Assembly (NCBI RefSeq): GCF_000430805.1
Contig: NZ_AUMS01000004.1
Location: 186,001 to 250,000, forward strand
Reading direction: 5' to 3'
Length of the DNA stretch: 64,000 nucleotides
DNA from: Chitinilyticum aquatile DSM 21506
GTDB taxonomy: Bacteria > Pseudomonadota > Gammaproteobacteria > Burkholderiales > Chitinibacteraceae
Part shown: in pieces, positions 52,088 through 64,000 of the stretch
Numbering within the stretch: the first letter of the stretch is position 1
How the letters are laid out: each line of letters begins with the position of its first letter
Position numbers and translations under genes: made by a program
Notes under the pieces: model-generated
Seen by the model: the letters and a program-made list of their open reading frames with translations, nothing else
Databases searched by the model: none
Told to the model about the DNA's origin: nothing

Positions 52088-52103
52088 TGATTCACGTGAA
52101 ACA
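52088..52103. promoter_or_regulatory. parS centromere site (15 of 16 match)
   Basis: TGATTCACGTGAAACA against the consensus TGTTTCACGTGAAACA; only the third base differs, and the core TTCACGTGAAACA is intact. ParB, encoded 7 kb away, binds such sites near the origin to segregate the chromosome. The site directly abuts the atp terminator, outside all genes. Confidence 0.82.
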
Positions 52104-52133
52104 CAAACGGGCAGCCCGAAGGCTGCCCGTTTG
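52104..52133. terminator. Terminator of the atp operon
   Basis: CAAACGGGCAGCC-cgaa-GGCTGCCCGTTTG, 13 perfect pairs, 28 bp past the atpC stop. T residues follow on both strands, but more weakly on the atp side (TTTGTG). Confidence 0.88.
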
Positions 52134-52161
52134 CTTGCTGCAATATACTGCATCGAACCGC

Positions 52162-52593
52162 TCAGTGACCGCGATGCTTCATCTTCGACAGCACGCCCAG
52201 TTTGGCGACTGCTTCGATCAGCTCGGCCTGGGCCATTGCGAATTCCATCGAACCGGAGTGGTTCTTCAGCGCTTCTTCTGCCTTGCGCTTGGCCTCGACG
52301 GCCTTGGCTTCGTCAATGTCGGCACCGCGAATCGCGGTGTCGGCCAGTACGGTCACCACGTGCGGCTGCACTTCCAGCATGCCGCCGGAAACAAAGAGGA
52401 TGACATCCTCTTCGCCGGTGTTCTCGGCTCGCTTGATGCGCAGTGCACCGGGGCGGATACGGGTGAGCAACGGCGCGTGCCGCGGCAGGATACCGATTTC
52501 GCCTTTGTCGGCAGGCGCCGAGATAAACTCGGCGGTGCCGGAAAAGATCAGTTCCTCGGCGCTCACGACGTCCACATGCATGGTCATCGCCAT
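52162..52593 (-). CDS. atpC: ATP synthase epsilon subunit
   Basis: 143 aa. Part of the F1 central stalk, and it inhibits ATP hydrolysis through its C-terminal helices. [20 protein letters not shown] and [20 protein letters not shown] are the conserved beta-sandwich segments; the helical hairpin follows (about 90-135). Last gene of the operon, 11 bp after atpD. The N-terminus [10 protein letters not shown] has two possible starts 9 bp apart. Confidence 0.97.
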   Translation of the reverse strand: MAMTMHVDVVSAEELIFSGTAEFISAPADKGEIGILPRHAPLLTRIRPGALRIKRAENTGEEDVILFVSGGMLEVQPHVVTVLADTAIRGADIDEAKAVEAKRKAEEALKNHSGSMEFAMAQAELIEAVAKLGVLSKMKHRGH

Positions 52594-52604
52594 GGCCTAC
52601 CCCC

Positions 52605-53993
<1,389 letters not shown>

Positions 53994-54025
53994 CTAAATT
54001 CTCATCAATTCGGGTTGGCTAACCA

Positions 54026-54895
54026 TTACACCGCTGCGGCACCGCCGACGATTTCCGAAAGTTCTTTCGTAATCGCCGCCTGGCGGGTCTTGTTGTACAG
54101 CAGTTGCAGGTTGCCGATCACCTTGTCGGCGTTATCGGTTGCGGCCTTCATTGCCACCATCCGGGCTGCGTTTTCGGACGCCATGTTTTCCGCGACCGCC
54201 TGGTAAACCAGTGCTTCCAGATAGCGGTTCATCAGATCGTCAATGACGGTCTTGGCATCCGGTTCGAACAGGTATTCCCAGTTGTAGCCGTGATCGGGCT
54301 GGCCGAAGGACTCGCCCGACAGGGGCAGCAGTTGCTCGATCACCGGTTCCTGCTTCATCGTGTTGATGAACTTGGTGTAGACGATATGTACTTCGTCCAC
54401 ATCACCGGCGATATAGGCATCCACCATCACCTTGATCGGGCCGATCAGCTGCTCGAGGTGCGGGGTGTCACCGAGACCGATTACGCGCGAAATCACATTC
54501 GCGCGGCTACGGTTCATGAAGCCCAGACCCTTGCTGCCGATCGCAGTCACCGCACAACCGATACCTTTCTGGTCCAGTTCCTTCATGCGGCTTACGGCCA
54601 GACGCAGCATGTTGGTGTTCAAGCCACCACACAAGCCCTTGTCGGACGAAACCACAATCACACCGACCTTCTTGACGGTATCGCGCTTAACAAGAAAAGG
54701 GTGCGCATAGTCGACCAGCGCAGCGCTCAGGTGGGCAGCCACATTACGGATTTTTTCACCGTAAGGACGGGCTGCCTTCATACGTTCCTGAGACTTGCGC
54801 ATTTTCGACGTGGCAACCATTTCCATGGCGCGGGTGATCTTCTGCGTATTCTTCACGCTTTTGATCTTGGTGCGAATTTCCTTACCGCTTGCCAT
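54026..54895 (-). CDS. atpG: ATP synthase gamma subunit
   Basis: 289 aa. Forms the rotating shaft of F1. [20 protein letters not shown] then [20 protein letters not shown] is the N-terminal coiled-coil, and the C-terminal [20 protein letters not shown], then [18 protein letters not shown], is the conserved partner helix. [13 protein letters not shown] is the signature. 41 bp upstream of atpD. Confidence 0.98.
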   Translation of the reverse strand: MASGKEIRTKIKSVKNTQKITRAMEMVATSKMRKSQERMKAARPYGEKIRNVAAHLSAALVDYAHPFLVKRDTVKKVGVIVVSSDKGLCGGLNTNMLRLAVSRMKELDQKGIGCAVTAIGSKGLGFMNRSRANVISRVIGLGDTPHLEQLIGPIKVMVDAYIAGDVDEVHIVYTKFINTMKQEPVIEQLLPLSGESFGQPDHGYNWEYLFEPDAKTVIDDLMNRYLEALVYQAVAENMASENAARMVAMKAATDNADKVIGNLQLLYNKTRQAAITKELSEIVGGAAAV

Positions 54896-54920
54896 GTTCT
54901 GATCCTCGTCTTATCGTCGA

Positions 54921-56462
54921 TCAGTAGGCAGCGCTGGACTTGAAGCTTTCCAGTGCCTTCATGATGGCAGCTTCGTCGTCACCGGACAGTTCGCCCTTCG
55001 CGTCAACGCGGGCCAGCAGTTCAGCATGGTTGGCCTTGAGGTTGGACAGGAAGGCGGCTTCGAAAGCCAGAGCCTTGTCGACCGAAACGTCGTCGTAGGA
55101 ACCCTTGTTGATCAACAGCAGGGTCACACCGAGTTCGGAAACCTTCAGCGGGCTGTACTGGGCCTGCTTCATCAGCTCGGTCACCAGCTTGCCGCGTTCC
55201 AGCTGCTTGCGGGTTGCTTCGTCCAGGTCGGAAGCAAACTGCGCAAACGCAGCCAGTTCACGATACTGAGCCAGAGCCAGACGCACACCACCACCCAGCT
55301 TCTTGATCACCTTGGTCTGGGCTGCACCGCCGACGCGGGAAACCGAAATACCGGCGTTCATGGCCGGACGGATACCGGCGTTGAACAGGTCGGTTTCCAG
55401 GAAGATCTGGCCATCGGTAATCGAGATCACGTTGGTCGGAACGAAGGCGGAAACGTCACCAGCCTGGGTTTCGATGATCGGCAGAGCGGTCAACGAACCA
55501 GTCTTGCCCTTCACAGCACCGTTGGTCAGCTTCTCGACTTCCACTTCGTTGATACGCGCAGCGCGTTCCAGCAGACGGGAGTGGAGATAGAACACGTCGC
55601 CCGGGAATGCTTCACGGCCCGGCGGGCGGCGCAGCAGCAGGGAGATCTGACGGTAAGCAACAGCTTGCTTGGACAGGTCATCGTAAACGATCAGGGCATC
55701 TTCACCGTTGTCACGGAAGAATTCGCCCATGGTGCAACCGGAGTAGGCAGCGATGTATTGCAGCGCGGCGGATTCGGAAGCGGAAGCGGCTACAACGATG
55801 GTGTGACCCATGGCGCCGTGTTCTTCCAGCTTGCGTACCACGTTGGCAATCGACGACGCCTTCTGGCCGATGGCGACGTAGATACACGTTACGCCAGTGC
55901 CCTTCTGGTTGATGATCGCGTCCAGCGCAACGGCGGTCTTGCCAGTCTGACGGTCACCAATGATCAGCTCGCGCTGGCCACGGCCGATCGGCACCATGGT
56001 GTCGATGGACTTGATACCGGTTTGCAGCGGCTGGGATACGGATTGACGGGCAATTACACCCGGAGCAATCTTTTCGATCGGGCTGGTGAGGGTAGTACCC
56101 AGCGGGCCCTTGCCGTCGATCGGCTGACCCAGCGCGTTCACGACGCGGCCAACCAGTTCGCGACCTACCGGTACTTCCAGAATGCGGCCGGTACACTTCA
56201 CAACGTCGCCTTCGACGATGTGCTTGTATTCACCCAGCACTACGGCACCCACGGAATCACGCTCGAGGTTGAGCGCCAGGCCATAGGTATTGCCCGGGAA
56301 TTCCAGCATTTCGCCCTGCATGACATCGGACAGGCCGTGTACGCGAACGATACCGTCAGTGACGGACACAACGGTACCAGTAGTGCTGGACTGTGCGCCT
56401 TCCGACAGATTCTGGATCCGAGCTTTAATCAGTTCACTGATTTCGGACGGATTGAGTTGCAT
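54921..56462 (-). CDS. atpA: ATP synthase alpha subunit
   Basis: 513 aa. Carries the non-catalytic nucleotide sites of F1. P-loop [15 protein letters not shown]; signature [20 protein letters not shown]; the arginine finger is in this SVSRVGG segment. N-terminal [20 protein letters not shown] binds delta. A long open frame on the opposite strand (55026-56465) is a codon-bias shadow. Gap to atpG is 25 bp. Confidence 0.99.
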   Translation of the reverse strand: MQLNPSEISELIKARIQNLSEGAQSSTTGTVVSVTDGIVRVHGLSDVMQGEMLEFPGNTYGLALNLERDSVGAVVLGEYKHIVEGDVVKCTGRILEVPVGRELVGRVVNALGQPIDGKGPLGTTLTSPIEKIAPGVIARQSVSQPLQTGIKSIDTMVPIGRGQRELIIGDRQTGKTAVALDAIINQKGTGVTCIYVAIGQKASSIANVVRKLEEHGAMGHTIVVAASASESAALQYIAAYSGCTMGEFFRDNGEDALIVYDDLSKQAVAYRQISLLLRRPPGREAFPGDVFYLHSRLLERAARINEVEVEKLTNGAVKGKTGSLTALPIIETQAGDVSAFVPTNVISITDGQIFLETDLFNAGIRPAMNAGISVSRVGGAAQTKVIKKLGGGVRLALAQYRELAAFAQFASDLDEATRKQLERGKLVTELMKQAQYSPLKVSELGVTLLLINKGSYDDVSVDKALAFEAAFLSNLKANHAELLARVDAKGELSGDDEAAIMKALESFKSSAAY

Positions 56463-56473
56463 TAATAAATCTC

Positions 56474-57010
56474 CTAGCTCTTCAGGCTTGTTGCCAATTC
56501 TGCCAGCTTGCCGCGAACCGAAGCATCAATCACCAGATCGCCAACCGTGACTTTTACGCCGCCGATCAGATCCGGATTGACACTCACGCGCGCAGTTACC
56601 GAGCGATTGAGGTGTTGCTTCAGTGCAGCAGTCAGCTCGGAGAGCTGGGCGTCGGACAAAGCAAAAGCGGTTTCGATATCCGCCTCCACTTCACCGGCAT
56701 CGGCTGCCTTGTAGGTCTCAAACAGCTCGGCAATTGCCGGCAGGATGGCAAAGCGACGGTTTTCCAGCAGTACGGCAATGAAGTTGTTCACTTCAGCAGT
56801 TGCCGCACCACCCAGGATATCCGTCAGCAGGGCTTGCGCCTGAGCAGCGGAAAACTTGGGATTGGCCACCACGTCCAGCGCTTGCTCGTTCTGGGCTACC
56901 AGTGCGAGCGAACCCAGCGCGTCCGACCATTGGGTCAGCGTGCCGGATGACTTCGCCAGACGAAAGACAGCCTCGGCATAGGGTCTTGCGACGGTGATGT
57001 TTTCTGCCAT
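56474..57010 (-). CDS. atpH: ATP synthase delta subunit
   Basis: 178 aa. Part of the peripheral stalk, holding F1 to the b subunits. [20 protein letters not shown] is the usual start, and the C-terminal [20 protein letters not shown], then [12 protein letters not shown], is the OSCP/delta signature. 11 bp upstream of atpA, 8 bp after atpF. Confidence 0.98.
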   Translation of the reverse strand: MAENITVARPYAEAVFRLAKSSGTLTQWSDALGSLALVAQNEQALDVVANPKFSAAQAQALLTDILGGAATAEVNNFIAVLLENRRFAILPAIAELFETYKAADAGEVEADIETAFALSDAQLSELTAALKQHLNRSVTARVSVNPDLIGGVKVTVGDLVIDASVRGKLAELATSLKS

Positions 57011-57018
57011 GACTGTTC

Positions 57019-57489
57019 TTACAGTTCCGCTTTGATAGATGCCAACAATTGGCCGTGCTTGTTCGCGTCGATTTCGCTGCGCAGAATCTTTTCGGCACCA
57101 GCCAGAGCCAGATCGGCGACCTGCTGACGCAGGGACTCCTTGGCCTGGTGTACTTGCTGGTCGACTTCAGCCTGGGCACCAGCCAGAAGGCGCTCGCCTT
57201 CTGCCTTGGCATTGTCCTTGGCTTCTTCCACCAGCTGGGCGGCACGTTTTTCTGCCTGAGCGATAATCTCTGCGGCTTGCTGCTTCGCTTCGCGCAGCTT
57301 GTCGGCCGATGCCTTTTCGGCATTGGCCAGATCCTGCTTCGCGCGGTCGGCCGAAGCCAGACCGTCAGCGATGCGCTTGGCACGCTCTTCCATCATCTGG
57401 GTCAGCGGAGGCCAAACAAATTTCATCGTGAAAAGGATCAGAAGACCAAAAGAGATCATCTGTCCTACCAGCGTCCAGTTGAATTCCAC
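57019..57489 (-). CDS. atpF: ATP synthase b subunit
   Basis: 156 aa. Peripheral stalk: one N-terminal membrane helix ([22 protein letters not shown]) and a long charged coiled coil (about 35-150) with an 11-residue pattern. Dimerises in the complex. Start [10 protein letters not shown]. 39 bp after atpE. Confidence 0.98.
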   Translation of the reverse strand: MEFNWTLVGQMISFGLLILFTMKFVWPPLTQMMEERAKRIADGLASADRAKQDLANAEKASADKLREAKQQAAEIIAQAEKRAAQLVEEAKDNAKAEGERLLAGAQAEVDQQVHQAKESLRQQVADLALAGAEKILRSEIDANKHGQLLASIKAEL

Positions 57490-57528
57490 GCTGAATGTCC
57501 TCCTAAACGACGTTTAATGGGCAAGCGG

Positions 57529-57813
<285 letters not shown>

Positions 57814-57902
57814 CTAAGTTGGTAAGTACTGAATGAAACAAGGACGGTTGGGTAAAACTGGCCTGCCGCATGCACCCAACCGACACATGCGAACAAGCGA
57901 AA

Positions 57903-59151
<1,249 letters not shown>

Positions 59152-59175
59152 GCCCACCACCAGCGAAACCCGGCG

Positions 59176-59205
59176 ATTATACGGAGCTAGCTTGAGTTCC
59201 GTCAA
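59176..59205 (-). promoter_or_regulatory. Sigma-70 promoter of the atp operon
   Basis: TTGACG (59205-59200), 18-bp spacer, TATAAT (59181-59176), 25 bp ahead of the atpI ATG. Near consensus on both boxes. The -35 box is part of a palindrome CCGTCAA-N9-TTGACGG (59199-59221), which could be an operator. Confidence 0.85.
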
Positions 59206-59250
59206 TTTTGCACATTGACGGAACACGATATTTTTCGGCACAAAATGCTA

Positions 59251-59269
59251 TTGCACTATTCCGGTGCAA
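59251..59269. promoter_or_regulatory. Palindrome upstream of the atp promoter
   Basis: TTGCAC-tattccg-GTGCAA, six perfect pairs in an AT-rich stretch 50 bp ahead of the -35 box. Possible regulator-binding site; it could equally be part of the parB 3' region. Confidence 0.35.
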
Positions 59270-59328
59270 TTTTCTCATGTTACAGAAAATTACACGCAAG
59301 CATAAGGTAAAGCACTTACTCGGGCGTG

Positions 59329-60165
59329 TCAGAATTTGGCGATCAGCGCATCGAGCTGATCCAGACTGCCATATTCGATAGTGAGCCTGCCACTGCCCTT
59401 GCGGCCTGGCACTACGGTCACGCGGGCACCAATCCGCTCCGATAGCGTCTCGCACAGGCGCACAACATCGGGATCAGGCTTCTTTTCCTGCTTCTGCTGC
59501 GGCGCTTCCTGCAGACGCTTCACCAGCGCCTCGGTTTCGCGTACCGACAACCCCTTCAGCACCACGGTACGCGCCGCTTCCAGCTGCGGCAGCGTATCGA
59601 GTGGCAGCAGCGCACGCGCATGGCCCATGTCAAGCTGACCGTCCATCAGCATGTCGCGCACCGGCTCGGTCAGCTGCAGCAGACGCAGCAGATTGGTGAC
59701 CGTGGTGCGGGATTTGCCGACGGCATCGGCCGCGCTTTCGTGCGTCATGCCGAATTCGTCGATCAGGCGCTGGATGCCGGTGGCTTCTTCCAGCGCATTG
59801 AGATTTTCGCGCTGGATGTTTTCGATCAGCGCCATCGCCAGTGCGGCTTCGTCGGGAATCTCGCGCACCAGTGCGGCAATCTCGGTCAAGCCCGCCAGTT
59901 GCGCGGCACGCCAACGGCGCTCTCCGGCAATGATTTCATAGCGTTCATCACCCAGCGGGCGCACCAGCACCGGCTGCATCAACCCCTGCGCGCGAATGGA
60001 ATCGGCCAGTTCCTGCAGCGCTTCCGGATCAAACTGGCTGCGCGGCTGATATTTGCCAGGCATGAGCGCGGTGACAGGCAGCGTCTGCAGCGTCTCGGCC
60101 GGCGAGCTGTCACCCATGAGCGCATCCAGACCGCGCCCCAGTCCCTTGAATTTCTTGCTGACCAT
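59329..60165 (-). CDS. parB: Chromosome partitioning protein ParB (CTPase, parS-binding)
   Basis: 278 aa. Start region KFKGLGRGLDALMGD binds ParA; the CTP-binding N-domain has PGKYQPRSQFDPEALQELAD, YEIIAGERRWRAAQLAGL and ALIENIQRENLNALEEA; the helix-turn-helix is SAADAVGKSRTTVTNLLRLL; the C-terminal dimer domain ends LIAKF. It loads at parS (see 52088) and spreads. ATG 60165 fits; a TTG at 60177 would add four residues and overlap parA. Follows parA closely. Confidence 0.97.
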   Translation of the reverse strand: MVSKKFKGLGRGLDALMGDSSPAETLQTLPVTALMPGKYQPRSQFDPEALQELADSIRAQGLMQPVLVRPLGDERYEIIAGERRWRAAQLAGLTEIAALVREIPDEAALAMALIENIQRENLNALEEATGIQRLIDEFGMTHESAADAVGKSRTTVTNLLRLLQLTEPVRDMLMDGQLDMGHARALLPLDTLPQLEAARTVVLKGLSVRETEALVKRLQEAPQQKQEKKPDPDVVRLCETLSERIGARVTVVPGRKGSGRLTIEYGSLDQLDALIAKF

Positions 60166-60173
60166 TTTGCTTA

Positions 60174-60959
60174 TCAAACCGGTTGCACTGAGTGCTGCGG
60201 ATTATGCCTTGCCAGCAGCTCTTCGGCCAATTGCAGATAAGCTTGCGCGCCCTTGGACGACTTGTCATAGGCCAGAATCGGCCGTCCGTAGCTTGGCGCC
60301 TCGGCCAGACGGATATTGCGCGGAATCACCGTGTGATAGAGCTTGCTGGTGAAATGCTTGACCAGCTGGTCGGACACCTGCTGGGACAGCGTCGAGCGCG
60401 GATCGAACATCGTGCGCAGGAGACCTTCGATCTCGATATTGCGGTTCAGGTGCTGCTTGATGCGCTTGAGCGTACCAACCAGATCGGACAAGCCTTCCAG
60501 TGCGTAATATTCGCACTGCATCGGGATCATCACCGAATCAGCGGCGACCAGCGCATTGAGCGTCAGCAGGTTCAAGGCCGGCGGGCAGTCGAGAATCACG
60601 AAATCATACTGGCCGGCCACTTGTTCCAGCGCAGCTTTCAGGCGGGTTTCGCGCTGTTCGGCATCGACCAGCTCCACTTCAGCGCCGGCGAGCTCGCGAT
60701 TGGTCGGCAGCACATCGAAGCCGCCGGCCTCAGATGTCTGCACGGTGGCCGCCACGTCGGATTCACCGATCAGCAGTGTATAAACCGTGTGCTTCAGCTT
60801 GCTCTTGTCGATGCCGCTGCCCATGGTGGCATTGCCCTGCGGGTCGAGATCAACCAGCAGCACGCGCCGGCCCAGATGGGCCAGGCTCGCAGCCAGATTC
60901 ACCGTGGTAGTGGTTTTACCCACCCCGCCCTTCTGATTGGCAATCGCCAGAATTTTCAT
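60174..60959 (-). CDS. parA: Chromosome partitioning ATPase ParA (Soj)
   Basis: 261 aa. Deviant Walker A KGGVGKTTTTVNLAASLA, Walker B VILDCPPALNLLTLNAL, and VDLDPQGNATMGSGID. ATP-dependent dimer that binds DNA and, with ParB, separates origins. Start MKILAIANQKGG is standard. Encoded between rsmG and parB, all on the minus strand, 14 bp after rsmG. Confidence 0.98.
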   Translation of the reverse strand: MKILAIANQKGGVGKTTTTVNLAASLAHLGRRVLLVDLDPQGNATMGSGIDKSKLKHTVYTLLIGESDVAATVQTSEAGGFDVLPTNRELAGAEVELVDAEQRETRLKAALEQVAGQYDFVILDCPPALNLLTLNALVAADSVMIPMQCEYYALEGLSDLVGTLKRIKQHLNRNIEIEGLLRTMFDPRSTLSQQVSDQLVKHFTSKLYHTVIPRNIRLAEAPSYGRPILAYDKSSKGAQAYLQLAEELLARHNPQHSVQPV

Positions 60960-60973
60960 CGCTTGAACCTGTG

Positions 60974-61612
60974 TTAAGACCCTTGCTGCTGCAGCTTGAC
61001 CAGATGGCGCTCGGCTTCCAGCCCCGGCACCGCCAGTACGTCCACCTGAACGACAGTGACACCCGCTGGCAGATTGGCAATTTCTTCATGAGGATACACG
61101 CCCTTCAGCGCCGCCCACTGGCCGTTTTCAGCCAGCAGATGGCCGGTGAGCTGCACAAAATCCTTCAGCTCGGCAAAGGCGCGCGACGTGATGCAGTCGA
61201 AGGGTGCCTCGGGATGATACTGCTCCACCCGGTCCGTCACCACCGTGACATTCGCCAGTTGCAATTCCAGAATGGCTTGCCGCAGGAAGGTGGTTTTCTT
61301 GTGGTTGGAATCCAGCAGCGTCAGTTGCCAGTCCGGCCTGGCAATCGCCCACGGAATGCCAGGGGTACCGAAGCCGGAGCCAACATCCAGAATGCGCGCC
61401 GAGGCATACCCCATCACATTCAACGGTGCCAGCGAATCCAGCAGATGATGCGTGACCATGCGCTCCGGCTCGCGGATGGCGGTGAGGCTGTAGGTTTTGT
61501 TCCACTTGGCCAGAAGTGCCACATAATCCAGCAGCTTCAGCTGCTGGGCATCCGTGAGCGTTTGCGACAGGCCGGCGAGGCCGGTAGCGAGTTGCGTTGC
61601 CAGGGTTGTCAT
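60974..61612 (-). CDS. rsmG: 16S rRNA (guanine-N7) methyltransferase RsmG
   Basis: 212 aa. Methylates G527 of 16S rRNA; loss gives low-level streptomycin resistance in other bacteria. SAM motif [60 protein letters not shown]. Normal length. Between mnmG and parA, as in many near-origin regions. Confidence 0.97.
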   Translation of the reverse strand: MTTLATQLATGLAGLSQTLTDAQQLKLLDYVALLAKWNKTYSLTAIREPERMVTHHLLDSLAPLNVMGYASARILDVGSGFGTPGIPWAIARPDWQLTLLDSNHKKTTFLRQAILELQLANVTVVTDRVEQYHPEAPFDCITSRAFAELKDFVQLTGHLLAENGQWAALKGVYPHEEIANLPAGVTVVQVDVLAVPGLEAERHLVKLQQQGS

Positions 61613-61644
61613 TGCGTTTGCCCGTTCTTATCAACAAAGCCCCT

Positions 61645-61705
61645 GAATACCTAAGCATGTATCCAGTTGCAACCAAATAAATTTCATGGCTGCATGAATA
61701 TACCC
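61645..61705. repeat. Family 2 palindromic repeat (TATACCC type), copy g
   Basis: GAATACCTAAGCATGTATCC on the left; the right part is ATTTCATGGCTGCATGAATA followed by TACCC. The centre is partly decayed. It lies between rsmG and mnmG, breaking an otherwise tight gene row. Confidence 0.6.
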
Positions 61706-61726
61706 AATGCAGCACTTTAATTACAG

Positions 61727-63634
61727 TCAGCTCGCGTCGCCGGCGCCCAACTGGCGCTTCTTGAGGTGCACGACCAGCAGGGCCACCGCCGCCGGCGTGA
61801 TGCCGGAAATCCGGCTCGCCTGCCCCAGCGTTTCCGGCCGATGCTTGTTCAGCTTCTGCTGCACTTCCTTCGACAAACCCACCACCTGCGTGTAATCCAG
61901 ATCAGCCGGCATGGTGAAATGGTCCAGCTGCTCGCGCTGGGCGACTTCGCTTTGCTGGCGGTCGATATAGCCCTGGTATTTCACCTGGATTTCGACCTGC
62001 TCGGCGACCTGCTCATCAGCCACCACGCCCTCCCCTTCCCTGGGCTGGGCGCAATCCAGTGTCATCAGGCTGGCGTAGCTGACTTCCGGCCGGCGCAGCA
62101 GATCGGCCAGGTTGTACTCGCGTTCGATCGCCTTGCCCAGCACGCGCTCGGCTTCCGCAGCCTCCAGAATGCGCGGATTCACCCAGGTGAATTTCAGGCG
62201 CTGCAATTCTTTTTCCACTGCGTCGCGCTTGCGGCTGAACAGTTCCCACTGTTCGTCACCGACCAGGCCAAGACGCCGGCCATGTTCAGTCAGACGCAGG
62301 TCGGCATTGTCCTCGCGCAGTTGCAGGCGGAACTCGGCACGGCTGGTGAACATGCGGTATGGTTCGGTAACCCCCAAGGTTGTTAGGTCATCGACCAATA
62401 CCCCCAGATACGCCTCGTCACGGCCCGGACACCAGGGCGCTTCATCACGGGCGTACAGCGCCGCGTTCATGCCGGCAAACAGCCCCTGCGCGGCGGCTTC
62501 TTCGTAGCCGGTGGTGCCGTTGATCTGACCGGCAAAAAACAGGCCGGCAATCGATTTGGTTTCGAAGCTGGCTTTCAGCGCACGCGGATCGAAGTAATCG
62601 TATTCGATGGCGTAGCCGGGGCGCAGGATGCGCGCATTCTCCAGCCCGTGGATCGAGCGGATCGCGGCGAGCTGGATATCGAACGGCAAGCTGGTGGAAA
62701 AGCCGCCCGGATAATATTCATGCGTATCCAGCCCTTCCGGTTCGAGGAAGACCTGATGGCTGTCCTTGTCGGCAAAGCGGTTGATCTTGTCCTCGACCGA
62801 CGGACAGTAGCGCGGGCCAACACCCTCGATCTTGCCGGTAAACATCGGGCTGCGGTCAAAGCCGCTGCGCAGGATGTCGTGCGTCTGGGTATTGGTGTGC
62901 GCGATCCAGCACGGCAGTTGCTGCGGGTGCATCGCGCGGTTGCCACGCGCGGAAAATACCGGCTCGGGCGTATCGCCGGGCTGGCGCTCCAGCACGGCGA
63001 AATTGATCGTACGCCCATCAATGCGCGGCGGGGTACCGGTTTTCAGTCGCCCAACCGGCAGCTGCAACTCGCGCAGTTTCTGCGACAAGGTCAGCGAGGC
63101 CGGGTCGCCGGCGCGCCCGCCAACGTGGTTTTCGAGGCCCACGTGAATCTTGCCACCCAGGAAGGTGCCAGCGGTCAGCACTACGGCGCTCGCCTCAAAA
63201 CGAATGCCGATCTGCGTGACCGCACCCGCCACTTTGTCACCAATCAGCAGCAAATCGCTGACTTCCTGCTGGAAAATGTCGAGATTGGGCTGATTTTCCA
63301 GCATGTGCCGGATCGCCGCCTTGTAGCGAACACGGTCGGCCTGCGCGCGTGTCGCACGCACCGCCGGGCCCTTGCTGGCGTTCAGCGTCTTGAACTGGAT
63401 GCCGCTCATGTCGGTCGCCAGCGCCATCGCGCCGCCGAGCGCATCGACTTCGCGCACCAGATGGCCCTTGCCGATGCCGCCAATCGACGGGTTGCAGCTC
63501 ATCTGGCCCAGCGTTTCGATGTTGTGCGTCAGCAGCAGCGTCTTGCGCCCCATGCGCGCGGCCGCCAGCGCGGCTTCGGTGCCGGCATGGCCGCCGCCGA
63601 CCACAATCACGTCATATCGGGTGGGATAAAGCAT
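61727..63634 (-). CDS. mnmG: tRNA uridine-5-carboxymethylaminomethyl modification enzyme MnmG (GidA)
   Basis: 635 aa. With MnmE it modifies U34 of tRNAs. FAD site [73 protein letters not shown]-terminal helical domain with GYIDRQ. ATG 63634 ([15 protein letters not shown]) fits; nine upstream codons are open but not typical. Usual neighbour of rsmG and parAB. Confidence 0.98.
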   Translation of the reverse strand: MLYPTRYDVIVVGGGHAGTEAALAAARMGRKTLLLTHNIETLGQMSCNPSIGGIGKGHLVREVDALGGAMALATDMSGIQFKTLNASKGPAVRATRAQADRVRYKAAIRHMLENQPNLDIFQQEVSDLLLIGDKVAGAVTQIGIRFEASAVVLTAGTFLGGKIHVGLENHVGGRAGDPASLTLSQKLRELQLPVGRLKTGTPPRIDGRTINFAVLERQPGDTPEPVFSARGNRAMHPQQLPCWIAHTNTQTHDILRSGFDRSPMFTGKIEGVGPRYCPSVEDKINRFADKDSHQVFLEPEGLDTHEYYPGGFSTSLPFDIQLAAIRSIHGLENARILRPGYAIEYDYFDPRALKASFETKSIAGLFFAGQINGTTGYEEAAAQGLFAGMNAALYARDEAPWCPGRDEAYLGVLVDDLTTLGVTEPYRMFTSRAEFRLQLREDNADLRLTEHGRRLGLVGDEQWELFSRKRDAVEKELQRLKFTWVNPRILEAAEAERVLGKAIEREYNLADLLRRPEVSYASLMTLDCAQPREGEGVVADEQVAEQVEIQVKYQGYIDRQQSEVAQREQLDHFTMPADLDYTQVVGLSKEVQQKLNKHRPETLGQASRISGITPAAVALLVVHLKKRQLGAGDAS

Positions 63635-63744
63635 GGGAATCGCTGCCTTGAATGAGTGCAATGCAAAAGGGGCGATATTCTACGCCAAAACAAGGGTTTG
63701 CGTCACCCATGGCATCTGGCCTGCCCGCCCGGCTTCCCGTGAAC

Positions 63745-63773
63745 GACAAAGCCCGGACCAGCCGGGCTTTGTC
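63745..63773. terminator. Terminator between the glucokinase and mnmG genes
   Basis: GACAAAGCCCGG-accag-CCGGGCTTTGTC, 12 perfect pairs, in both directions. It ends the polyphosphate glucokinase message 23 bp past its stop on the minus strand. Confidence 0.85.
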
Positions 63774-63795
63774 TTGCTGAAAAGCGGCAGAAGGA

Positions 63796-64000
63796 TCACG
63801 ACTGGCAGAGCGCAGCAGCTTCCAGTGCGGCGCCGACAATGCCGGCTTCGTTCTTCAGCTCGGCAGCGACCAGCGGGAAGCGCAGTCCTTCCATTTCGGG
63901 AATGAACTTGTCGGCCTTCTTGCTGATGCCGCCACCAATGATGATCAGATCGGGCGAGAACAGCAGCTGCAGGTGTTTCAGATAGGCATTCAGGCGCGGG
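63796..64000 (-). CDS. ppgK: Polyphosphate glucokinase (ROK family), C-terminal part, runs off the window
   Basis: The last 67 or so residues are visible: [20 protein letters not shown], then [20 protein letters not shown] and [20 protein letters not shown]. The IIGGGxSKKADKF and ELxNEAGIxGAA blocks are those of polyphosphate/ATP glucokinases of the ROK family, which phosphorylate glucose with polyphosphate. Stop at 63796-63798. The catalytic part lies beyond the window. Confidence 0.85.
   Translation of the reverse strand, partial: PRLNAYLKHLQLLFSPDLIIIGGGISKKADKFIPEMEGLRFPLVAAELKNEAGIVGAALEAAALCQS

Noticed and set aside
55026-56465. Long open frame (479 aa) opposite atpA, and a similar one (52608-54206) opposite atpD
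   Set aside because: Both mirror strongly codon-biased ATP synthase genes; their translations are rich in His, Gln and Arg with no domain, signal or membrane pattern.
61628-61640. DnaA-box-like TTATCAACA near rsmG
   Set aside because: Single, imperfect, with no cluster of boxes or AT-rich unwinding region; origin not shown in this window.

Overview
The window looks like chromosomal DNA from a GC-rich betaproteobacterium of the Neisseriales (Chromobacteriaceae or Chitinibacteraceae type). The evidence is the complete atpIBEFHAGDC operon beside parB-parA-rsmG-mnmG with Neisseria-like AtpD wording, and the accessory content: chitin-binding modules, many chemosensors, and BPSS1780, SpeG and DUF2062 proteins. 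The genus is not certain. The right end (52-64 kb) is the part of the chromosome that usually lies near the replication origin, and a 15/16 match to parS sits just past atpC.

Left to right: 0-2.5 kb, an EmrAB-type efflux operon with a TetR repressor and its palindromic operator. 2.7-11.8 kb, mostly uncharacterised genes: a beta-propeller protein, a DUF2007 membrane protein, an EI24 protein, a three-gene zinc-ribbon operon, a large DUF4034-like gene with a one-base frameshift, and a WG-repeat protein. 11.8-16.3 kb, periplasmic copper handling: DUF411, cupredoxin, multicopper oxidase, TolC-like protein and a small Cys/His protein. 16.4-25.2 kb, BPSS1780 protein, dgkA, a solute-binding protein, an island of palindromic repeats, an AraC regulator, a CHASE2 cyclase-FecR pair, DUF2062 and dinB. 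25.4-34.5 kb, two chemoreceptors, MgtC and SpeG, several small conserved genes and an AraC regulator. 34.6-36 kb, a secreted GH16 glycosidase with two chitin-binding modules. 36.2-44.4 kb, hemolysin III, NDH-2, ASCH, CPT-like kinase, EVE and two TSUP exporters. 44.5-51.7 kb, an IMPa-like secreted metalloprotease, mobile debris, an unusual AraC-HDOD regulator and a nitronate monooxygenase. 52-64 kb, ATP synthase, ParAB, RsmG, MnmG and the end of a polyphosphate glucokinase.

The most unusual content is between the genes. I find (1) a dispersed element of about 220 bp, present as three full copies and one shortened copy, whose stem-loops keep their shape while the bases change together; it behaves like a mobile structured RNA or DNA element and is not a family I can name. 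(2) About eight copies of a 50-60 bp palindrome ending in TATACCC, all in gaps between genes. (3) A 570 bp island holding five repeat families side by side, including one I recall from Pseudomonas. (4) Two MITE-like elements with terminal inverted repeats. (5) A relic of an IS1595-type transposase. No tRNA, rRNA, CRISPR array or complete insertion sequence was seen.
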